Shown in pieces: positions 56,341 through 64,000 of a stretch of 64,000 nt of DNA. This stretch comes from Lepiota brunneoincarnata. Its lineage: Eukaryota > Basidiomycota > Agaricomycetes > Agaricales > Agaricaceae. The position numbers were made by a program, and so were the translations under genes. The DNA lies in assembly GCA_023014365.1 (NCBI GenBank), contig JAEBUN010000002.1, positions 1,054,001 to 1,118,000 of the forward strand, in the 5' to 3' direction. The number at the start of each line of letters is the position of its first letter. Within the stretch, counting starts at the first letter, position 1. The notes beneath the pieces are model-generated. The model saw nothing but the letters and a program-made list of their open reading frames with translations, did no database searches and was not told where the DNA came from.

Positions 56341-58678
56341 ATGCCTATGTCAGCTTTCAGGGTAGCTGTTCTGACAAGTAGGTCAATCTCGTAAACCACA
56401 GTATCGAAAACCCTTTACTCAATCCGCCAATAGTCAGCGACACGGCGTCCAAAGATCCATCCGCAGACAAATCCGGACCAGCGATCACTGATATCCTCAA
56501 TGCACATAAAGGATTCGAGCTTGCCCGCGAGGGATCCGGACCGACAAGTGAATTCTACAAGATCGTGCCCGACGATGAGAGCCAGATCCAGAATGTAGTG
56601 AAAGGATGGACTGATCGCGACGATGCAGTAGACTGGGTTATTACGACCGGAGGTACGGGGTTTGGGGTAAGGGACCTTACACCCGAGGTGGGTTCTTGTT
56701 ATCTCCTGAGCCAATGACACTGTACTATGTTCATGGAATTCCAGGCCATTAAACCTCTCCTTGACCGCGAGGCATCTGGCCTCGTCCATCTCTTACTCTC
56801 GGCCTCGCTCAGGCACACGCCACTTGCAGCTCTCTCCCGTCCTGTTGCAGGCACGCGGAAAAGCACACTCATAATAACCCTGCCAGGAAGTGTTAAAGCT
56901 GTAAAAGAAAACCTCGAGGCATTGTTCAATGGGGGCGTGATTAACCATGCAATAGAATTGAGCAAGGGAGGAAGCGGGAAGGATGTACACGCTGCACTGG
57001 TCACATCCTCAGGCCAACACACCCATCATCACCATCACCACCATGGCCACCAAGCACCAATCCCTAGGACAGTTTTGTCGCATGATCTATCTGCCCCTGG
57101 TACGCTTTACCCTCCCCGGCGCTATTGCCCTACTGATATCTCCAAGTCTCCGAGCGCCACCGGCATTCACCTTACCCCCTCATCTCTTTTGAAACCGCCA
57201 TTGAGCTTATAGAAATAAACATCAAGACCCTGCCGACGCAGACGCTGCCCGTGGGTGGAAATCCATTCCTTGTCTCCGATTTTGATCGAGTGCTCAGCTA
57301 TTCAGGTTAACTTTGAACTTCGCAACCATGTTCTCGCTGAAGACGTCTTCGCTCCTCAAGATGCGCCTCCCAGGGCGACCACCAGTGTGGATGGCTATGC
57401 ATTACGTTGTGAGCACTCTCATCGTCGACAGTTATCCTGGGATTCATCCGATTAGCGACCAACCCCTCTGGGGTTTACAAGGTATTGACCCCAAGAAACC
57501 ACCCTATCGACAAGCCACTGCCGCCCGGATACATTTATCGCATCAACACCGGCGCCCCACTCCCCTCTGGCACTGACACTGTCATTATGGTGGAGGACAC
57601 GAAGCTCATATCCACGTTCGGGTTGGGTGACAATGACCCTGAAGGGGAAGAAAAAGAGGTTGAAACATTAGCACGGGTGCCACCAGGAGAGAACGTACGT
57701 GCCCCTGGTTCAGATGTACGGAAGGGTCGATTTGGTTTTGCAGAAAGGTGAAAGAATCATGGGCAATGGTGGAGAAATTGGCACGCTTGCATTTGTAGGA
57801 AGGAAGGAGGTGTTGGTTTACAGGAAACCCATAGTGGCCATATTAAGCACCGGAAACGAGATTGTAGATCTCCACTATCCCGCGCCATCGGGAGAGAACG
57901 AGTGGGGTGGTATATATGACACAAACAGACCCTCACTGCGGGCTGCGTTGGAAGATTTAGGATATTCAGTGGTTGACTTGGGTATCGTTCCGGATAGGTG
58001 GGTGATGCGATGATGTGAATGAGAGCCAGGATTAACCACCGTGATTAGCGTTGATGCCCATGTTGCCGCAATACGCAGGGGCGTTGAGACTGCTGATATC
58101 ATAATAACAACAGGCGGTACCTCCATGGGGCCGACGGACCTGTTGAAGCCCGTTATAGAACGCCTATTTCAATGGTACTGTCCACTTTGGACGGGTGACT
58201 ATCAAGCCAGGAAAGCCAACGACTTTTGCGACCATCCCAACAAACAAGGGAGCAGCAAAACCGTTGTTTGCTCTGCCCGGGAATCCTGCATCCGCCCTCG
58301 TGACATTCCACATCTTTGTAATACCAGCCCTCCGTATACTAGCAGGTTGGCCCTCTCATCTCTTCCAACTTCCCAGAGTAAGCGTCGAGGTGAGTAGGAG
58401 GACGCCCTGGTGTCCAACAAGGCTAACCACTTTCCCAGCTGAGATCACCCATGCCCCTGGACCCCCGCATGGAGTTTCATCGTGTAGTGATCCGGGCTGA
58501 AAAGGATGGGCTGAAAGCATATAGTACAGGAGGCCAACGATCCAGCCGAGTAGCGAGCTTGAGTGGTGCCAATGGCTTTGTAGTCCTGCCAATTCGCAAA
58601 GAAAACGGAATAGCACGGCTCGATGCTGGAACAAAAGCCAACGCCGTATTGATTGGGGAGATCCAGAGTGTTCTATAA
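56341..58678 (+). CDS. gephyrin/Cnx1-type molybdenum cofactor synthase
   Basis: Bifunctional enzyme that adenylates molybdopterin (MogA/MoaB-like domain) and inserts molybdate (MoeA-like domain). N-terminal part: [10 protein letters not shown] spliced to [20 protein letters not shown], then [38 protein letters not shown] exon and [21 protein letters not shown] His-rich linker ([13 protein letters not shown]) joins to [76 protein letters not shown] and [20 protein letters not shown], ending with [21 protein letters not shown]-rich cofactor loops of both domains are present. The order (Mog first, MoeA last) is that of animals and fungi, opposite to plants. Its stop codon is 5 bp from that of convergent Spc19. 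Confidence 0.9.
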
Positions 58679-58683
58679 CGGGT

Positions 58684-59489
58684 TCAACGGTTTATGATGT
58701 GTCGTTGGACGTAGCCAGAATCAAAAATTCCTTCTTGCCCTCGTAGGTTTCGCCTCCTGTCGCGTTCACGTATAAGAATGTGCACGAAAACTAAGAATAT
58801 CATAAGTACCAAAAGCATAACTTCTTCTTCCAACACTCTAACTTCGTCTTCTAGCCGCTCTCTCTGCTTGGTTAGCAGTTGTAGACGACGTGCCTCCATC
58901 TTCTGTGTAGCCGTGGAGCCGGCTGATCCTCGGTTTGGTCTGGCTTGGGAGGCCTCCAACTGATGAGGATATGCGGATCAGCCACTGAACGAGAAACTAG
59001 TCACCCGAGAGCCTACCTTCGCCTTTAGCAAACCTTCTTGTTTCTCTAAGGCCGCCAGTCCCTGCTCAGCACGCTCAATGAGTTCGCTGATGGCGGGCTC
59101 TACTTCATCTGCCAGGTCAGACTTATAGCGTCTGATGGTCTCCTCGTTGACAAGCAGGAATACCTGTGGCCGAAGATAAGCAGAGCGATACGCACGCTGA
59201 CAGATTGATCGCACCCGCTCGCTTTCAAGAATCTTGGTCATCCTTGGAAGATCGCGAGTTCCGTTTCTTAGGAGCTGCTGTGCCTCATATACCTACATTT
59301 CCTGGATGAGCATATGTAACGAGGGGATGGGGATCGATAGCGCACCTCTTCACAGCAATCTTCCATAGCAGCAACACACTCCTCGAGATCTGGGGGACAT
59401 ACTGTTAAAATCTCACTGCGATAGATGCTGGGACCTGAGGTGAATATGGATTCCCTCGCCTTGAGATTGGTTCTTGATAGACGGGACAT
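58684..59489 (-). CDS. SPC19: DASH complex subunit Spc19
   Basis: Kinetochore ring component that couples chromosomes to spindle microtubules in fungi. Read on minus: MSRLSRTNLKARESIFTSGP, DLEECVAAMEDCCEEV, then TRDLPRMTKILESER spliced to VFLLVNEETIRRYKSDLADE, VEPAISELIERAEQGLAALE and KQEGLLKAKV. These two coiled segments are the Spc19 signature. A C-terminal coiled coil (MEARRLQLLTKQRERLEDEV) runs into a hydrophobic segment (MLLVLMIFLVFVHILI) and basic end. The hydrophobic tail is unusual for a DASH subunit and may be a read-through past a missed splice site, or a real tail anchor. Start chosen at MSRL; an upstream ATG adds seven residues. Confidence 0.8.
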
Positions 59490-59530
59490 GACGGTCGGAG
59501 GTGCAGCCAACGATGTTTATGGTGGACAAG

Positions 59531-59536
59531 CACGTG
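59531..59536. promoter_or_regulatory. CACGTG E-box in divergent promoter
   Basis: In GCACGTGATC, 42 bp upstream of the Spc19 start, within the 325 bp shared with NDUFA8. Nothing else gene-like lies in that interval. Confidence 0.4.
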
Positions 59537-59814
59537 ATCGTGAATTCCCGGGAATGGTGTAACCCTGCGAATTTGCGGAAACCAGCTCTTCAAAGCTTCA
59601 ACTAGTGCGTCAAAGTAGAGAAATGTCTTTGCAAAAAAAATAAACATTTTGAAGTATTAACTTTGGGGCGGTTGTGATTGGCTGAGCAAACTCCGCAGAG
59701 CCAAATTCCCACTTTTCCCAAAATGGACGACGTGATTCCGGCTTGTGCAAGTTGTCAAGTCGGAAACACCTCAAATCGTCCCGCTCCCTATTCCTCGTAT
59801 TATTCTCTCCCGTC

Positions 59815-60530
59815 ATGAGTACGTTCCAACCAGGGACACGGCCAGCAAAGGGCTACGTGGATCCTACGCCCATGCCCGACGACATTCCAAAGGTCGCTGA
59901 ACTCGGTGTTACAAGTGCCCCCCTCAAGAGTGCCGCGTTCTTTATTGGCGCTTACTGCAAGGAGTTCAATGGTACGTAGTGGCTAACACCGCGAGGAGTA
60001 CACATCGTGATACGTTGAAGCTGACGTCGAGATTGCAATGGGCCCGCTCAGAGGATTTCATGCACTGTAAGAACGAGAATCGGGATCCAGCGCACTGTCT
60101 GAAAGAGGGACGGCGGGTAACTAGGTGTGCGACGGATTTGTGAGTCTTGTGCAGCGTTGGTCATGTACTCGGGAGCTTATTCGTTGTGATTAGGATTAAC
60201 AAGATGCGGGAAAACTGCCTGCAGCAATTTGAAGCTCATTGGAATTGCCTAGATCGCAACAACCAGGCGAGTCTCCAATGCCCATACACTTACAACCAAC
60301 ACTGAACTTGCTGCTAGGAATATTACCTTTGTCGCAAGCCAGAGCGGGCTCTAAACACTTGCATGTTCGAAAAGCTCGTAAGTTATCGTCGGCCACCCGC
60401 CGGATTGGCCCCCCGCTCATCACCGCACTTCGCCTTGTAGGGTCTGACGAAGACCATTCCTGGGACCCCACCAGGTCAAAAACCCATCCATGAAGTAGAG
60501 AACCCCGTTTTCAAGTCTATACAGAAGTAA
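59815..60530 (+). CDS. NADH:ubiquinone oxidoreductase subunit NDUFA8 (PGIV)
   Basis: Accessory subunit of mitochondrial complex I on the intermembrane-space side, imported through Mia40. Start MSTFQPGTRPAKGYVDPTPM, then PLKSAAFFIGAYCKEFN spliced to EDFMHCKNENRDPAHCLKEG, RRVTRCATDL, INKMRENCLQQFEAHWNCLD, RNNQ, EYYLCRKPERALNTCMFEKL, and after an intron GLTKTIPGTPPGQKP, ending KSIQK. The twin CX9C patterns (C-KNENRDPAH-C and later pairs) are intact. All junctions keep frame when the acceptor CTCAG at about 60053 is used. Confidence 0.92.
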
Positions 60531-60849
60531 AAGGACTGTTTGCTTAGACGGCTTGGAGAATAGAGGACCACATAATACACAAGCTCTACACGGTTTTCAT
60601 TTGCGTGAAATTTCCGCTCACTACTACGCGCGCAAAAGCCCTGGTGTCGGATAAATACCCTCTGTCCTAACTACTACAGTCACCACACTCAACATGACCA
60701 AATGTATTGGCCTTCTAACTCGAATCGAATTATATGTCTAAATCATGAGCGTAACCAAAGTCCCGCCCCAGGTTGAGCGTTGAACGCTCACCTTGGGTAG
60801 GCCAGGGAAACGGCTGTATACGAGAACGAGGACAAACAAAGTCATCCAA
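60531..60849. other. intergenic, no gene seen
   Basis: 3' flank of NDUFA8 and promoter of the lipoyltransferase. A CT-rich, TCACCACACTCAAC-type leader near 60680-60695 suggests a transcription start. An ATG at about 60694 opens only a short frame. Confidence 0.35.
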
Positions 60850-62324
60850 ATGATTCTCTCCCAGACCTATCGACTCTCGTATCGTACCTATCCACTGTAT
60901 AATCTGTATCGTCGTTCCGCTTCCTCTAATGCCCCGAGTCCACAACACTCCATATACGTTTCCAAATCTACCAACCCGTACTTTAATCTGACATTTGAGG
61001 ATTGGTGAGCATTAGCTTACCACGCCCTCTTCCTGACCTTGACGAACTTGCCGAAGGCTATTTAGACACAAGGATCCAGAAAAACCTCTCCTGCTTATAT
61101 ACCGCGATGACCCATGCGTCATCATTGGGCGAAATCAGAACCCATGGAAGGAGGTCAATTTCAACGCTCTCAACGCCCGTCCGGGCGTACACTTCATCCG
61201 AAGACGAAGTGGAGGCGGGACAGTCTACCATGTACGTTTCTATCGCGTCAGACATCTGCATGCGAGCAACATGAAAGTAACCCGGCATGCTTTTAGGACC
61301 TAGGAAACTCCAACTTCTCTATCCACCTGCCTCGAAAGTCTTTTGATAGGCACGTCACGGCCCAGGTCGTCCTACGCGCTGTTCGAGCCTTGGGTATCGA
61401 TGCACACGTGAACGACCGGAACGACATCTGCGTTGGGAACGACAAGATAAATCTCTTTGGCTGTCCTTCTCACCGTTCTCGCCTGACTTTTCTTTGTTTC
61501 TCTACGTTTCAGGTTCTGCGTACAAAATTGTTAATAACAGGGCATATCATCACGGCACCATGCTCATCTCTACGCATCTTAGTGATTTAGGAGATCTCCT
61601 TCGCGCTGACAAGGTGGATTCTGTCTTGCGGTCGCGAACGGTCCGGTGTTTAATACACGAATAGGAAACTATGATCACTCGAGGTGTACCCTCTGTTCGA
61701 TCGCCTGTGTGCAATATTCAACAGTACAACACCACTACAGATCATGAATCTTTCACGAAGGCTGTAGTGGGGGAATTCCAGAAAGAATATGGAGTTAACG
61801 AGGAGGTCTGTAGAACCTAATATATTCTGGACGTCATCTGGAATTCATGTTGTTCATAGGCCGTGCAAGTCGAGGAAACCAAGGAATTGCTGTCTCTAGA
61901 CTATATCGAAAAGGGGATGGCAGAACTTCCCGTGAGTCGTGTCAATACACGCCACACTCCTTTCAGACTAAGTGCTGTAGAGCTGGAATTGGGCATATGG
62001 ACAAACACCAGAATTCACATACACGGTTGATCGCGCTTTTCCTTGGGGCAAAGTGGTTAGTTCTATATTTCGGTGTCTTACAGATTGACTCATCCTCTCC
62101 TTCGCCAGTCCGCAAAGATCGTATCGAAACAGGGCCTGATACTAACATGCACACTCAAAATAGCCAACTCACACCTCTCGACCGAACAGGCGGAAAATGT
62201 GTTCAGACTTGCTAATGCTATGGGTGGACAGCAGTACGGGTTCCTGGATGACACCTTCAACACGACCTCCACGAGTGGATTTACGTCAGATGTGTTGATG
62301 TGGTTAAAGACAATCATGTCCTAA
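60850..62324 (+). CDS. mitochondrial lipoyltransferase (LIPT1/Aim22, LplA family)
   Basis: Transfers lipoate to E2 and H proteins of mitochondrial complexes. Presequence-like start MILSQTYRLSYRTYPLYNLY, then STNPYFNLTFEDW spliced to LFRHKDPEKPLLLIYRDDPC, VVIGRNQNPWKEVNFNALNA, RPGVHFIRRRSGGGTVYH (the lipoate-binding RRSGGG loop), DLGNSNFSIHLPRKSFDRHV, ALGIDAHVNDRNDICVGNDK, SAYKIVNNRAYHHGTMLIST (catalytic Lys), ETMITRGVPSVRSPVCNIQQ, ELPSWNWAYGQTPEFTYTV and ILTCTLKIANSHLSTEQAEN. It ends VLMWLKTIMS. Each of about eight introns can be placed in frame. One loop reads KINLFGCSAYK where KISGSAYK is usual, so that junction may be misplaced. Confidence 0.85.
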
Positions 62325-63296
62325 AGTTCACAGCATTCCCCAATTCAAAACATACTAGACACACCACTATCGTGCTTGCCCCATGAGAGAAACGTGTTAC
62401 TACAGTCTCACCACAGCGCCCTCGGAGGGTATCTCGGAGCCGTCCCAGGAATGCCTCAACCGCACCTGAGGCCTGACCAATTGCAGACTACGCTTTTGGG
62501 TATAATTCAAAGATCCTGATAAGTGATGCCACAACTATGTCTAGATGGAAAGGCGTTCTATTATGACGATGCTCAGAAGGGGTGGGTTGGATACAAAGAG
62601 AGTGCCTCCTATGAAGTACGTTCCGTATACCACACACTATTCGTCGCGAATCCAGGCGGAGCGACAGGATCGCTCTACGTGGTCCGGATTTGCATAAGGG
62701 AAACAGAAAGAAGTGAAAACCAGTGAGGACTCACCGTCTGCCCCCGCTTGTGCCCAGTCAGTTGTTCGTCCCGCCTCATCATCATCTCCTCCCACCTATC
62801 GACGTGATACCGAGGGGGCTATACCAGAAATACAACTCATAAGTTTCACTAGAGAGACGCTGAGGCGGTCAAAGATGCACCTTGCCCAGGTTTTGGAATC
62901 GCGTCGAGGTATTCAGCAGCGTTCCGGCGGCTCCGAACATGGCGGTCAAAAGACCTGTGGTTTTTTAAGGTCATGTTGGTCGCAACCACAGCTGAATACA
63001 CGAGACTAGTAGTTTTGCGCACCGAAGGGAATGAGTGCCTCCCATGGAACTGGCATAGTTAAGCAGTTGGACCAAAACCCCGAGCCGGGTGAAGCAGAAA
63101 TCGTGTATATTGTTTGGCGTTGTTATGCAAAGCCTCAGTGGATTAATTGTGCTGCTCAGCACAAACACGGACTTGAGGTTACAGATAATGGATAATAGAA
63201 GGCGGGAGAGAGTAGCACACTGAGGTCACAAGCATAAACAAAGTCGTATAATTGGAATCTAAATAGCTCCAAATGAGGGAGGACCGCGAATAGCAA
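62325..63296. other. unresolved region with gene-like fragments
   Basis: Plus-strand fragments look partly coding: CLDGKAFYYDDAQKGWVGYK near 62536-62595 and EDSPSAPACAQSVVRPASSS with FTRETLRRSKMHLAQVLESR near 62715-62900. No start, splice chain or family could be established. It could be a small gene with poor sequence, a decayed gene, or chance. I make no product call. Confidence 0.25.
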
Positions 63297-64000
63297 TTAG
63301 AGGGGATTGAAATAGTACATGTTTGTACTGTCCATGTTTGAAACTAGGGATCGATGAGGGGTGTCGTTTGAAGAATCACCGTAGGACAATTGCAGAGGAG
63401 CATGGCCCTCCGGCTGACTGGTGAAGCTGCCTTGTTGGGACTGCACAACCTCGAAGAAATGCTCCGATGTTGTGCCGGTGGTACTCGAAACCATAAAATC
63501 ATCATTCAGCGGCTGGAACGGATAGGTCTGCGTAACCTCCCCGTTCCCAGTGCCGGGATAGTTTGTTGTGAGGTACCCGGAGGCATTCTGCCTCACCATT
63601 GGGATTGGAGAAGCGTAGGGTGATTGATTGGGATAGGGAATTGCGTTGTACGTTGGGCACAATGCGCCGAGTTGGGAATCCCATGTACAGTTACTGCGAG
63701 CTTCCTGTGGGAAAATTGGGAGGAACCATGGGGTTCCATGTACTGAAATCCGGTGGAAAAGCATGGTTCAGAGAAGCTGAATCTGCTCCCCGTGCGCCAG
63801 GAGCAATATGATGGTCTCGGAATGTAGTATGACCGCTGATATTCGAGTGGACTCGAGGCGATGGTGATGGGTCTACCCCATGATAACCCGGATTATGATC
63901 AACGACAGGAACCAAAGCCACAGTATTCGTCATAGAGAAACTTGACTCGCGCGTTTCCCGTGGGTAGGGAGACAGGGCAGGTGGTGGTGGTGGTGGTGGT
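63297..64000 (-). CDS. partial Pro/Ser/Asn-rich protein, C-terminal part
   Basis: Runs off the right edge; only the C-terminus is inside. Read on minus from the edge: a polyproline run encoded by (CCA)n, PALSPYPRETRESSFSM, VALVPVVDHNPGYHGVDPSP, GARGADSASLNHAFPPDFST, WNPMVPPNFP, then after a one-base shift near 63715, QEARSNCTWDSQLGALCPTY, NAIPYPNQSPYASPIPMVRQ, TYPFQPLNDDFMVSSTTGTT and SNMDSTNMYYFNPL, then stop. Low complexity, rich in P, S, N, Y, like the activation region of a fungal transcription factor. No DNA-binding domain is inside the window, so that role is a guess. Confidence 0.5.
63980..64000. repeat. GGT/ACC trinucleotide repeat at window edge
   Basis: At least six GGT units, continuing past the edge. 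On the minus strand it is in frame as polyproline in the partial gene. Confidence 0.6.

Noticed and set aside
60041..60071. Extra coding segment with stop in NDUFA8
   Set aside because: Using a later acceptor (CTCAG) removes it and restores the twin CX9C domain.
1..64000. tRNA, rRNA or CRISPR arrays
   Set aside because: I saw no cloverleaf-like, ribosomal or repeat-spacer pattern; a tRNA could still be missed by eye.

Overview
The window is nuclear DNA from a filamentous basidiomycete, most likely an Agaricomycete. Evidence: nearly every gene is split by many GT-AG introns of about 45-70 nt, genes are packed on both strands, and the content is typical of that group (Agaricomycete-type terpene synthases, the SIN protein Cdc14, a fungal TRP-like membrane protein, DASH Spc19, Kex1, Mgm101). 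A Rhizoctonia/Ceratobasidiaceae-like source would fit the cysteine-rich secreted proteins and terpene synthases, but that is a guess. I reconstructed exon chains by hand from splice sites and reading frame; outer bounds are usually firmer than individual introns.

Layout. 0-3 kb: a DsbA-like thioredoxin-fold protein and, divergently, a PCI-domain protein (PCID2/Csn12/Thp1 family). 3-8 kb, accessory: a cysteine-rich secreted protein, a terpene synthase that reads cleanly, and a tandem second synthase broken in several places. 8.6-12.5 kb: a fumarylacetoacetate-hydrolase-family enzyme, Cdc14, Coa3. 13-18.4 kb: a four-helix membrane protein and a large TRP-like protein. 18.8-30.2 kb: a CNH-like protein, a gamma-tubulin complex component, Mgm101, Spt3 and Ddi1. 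30.4-35.7 kb: an Atg29-like protein, a Yih1/IMPACT protein, and succinate-semialdehyde dehydrogenase. 35.8-42.7 kb: two tandem M28 glutamate-carboxypeptidase-II-like peptidases. 42.7-47 kb, accessory: a short inverted-repeat element and two more cysteine-rich secreted proteins. 47.4-62.3 kb, dense housekeeping: a thioredoxin-like membrane protein, Kex1, a possible ubiquitin-like protein, an NDUFAF3-like protein, a Nol11/Utp8-like protein, gephyrin-type molybdenum-cofactor enzyme, Spc19, NDUFA8 and a lipoyltransferase. The right edge cuts a Pro-rich gene.

How the genes fit together. I see no biosynthetic cluster around the terpene synthases (no P450 or transporter beside them). The window reads as housekeeping blocks interrupted by two accessory islands. 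The islands hold the secreted cysteine-rich proteins, the synthases and the inverted-repeat element. Several housekeeping genes act in mitochondria (Coa3, Mgm101, NDUFAF3, NDUFA8, lipoyltransferase, probably SSADH).

The most striking global signal is that more than twenty otherwise well-conserved coding frames are interrupted by single-base shifts, mostly apparent one-base insertions. Because essential genes are hit, uncorrected sequencing errors are the likeliest cause. This limits how firmly any one broken gene, including the second terpene synthase, can be called a pseudogene.
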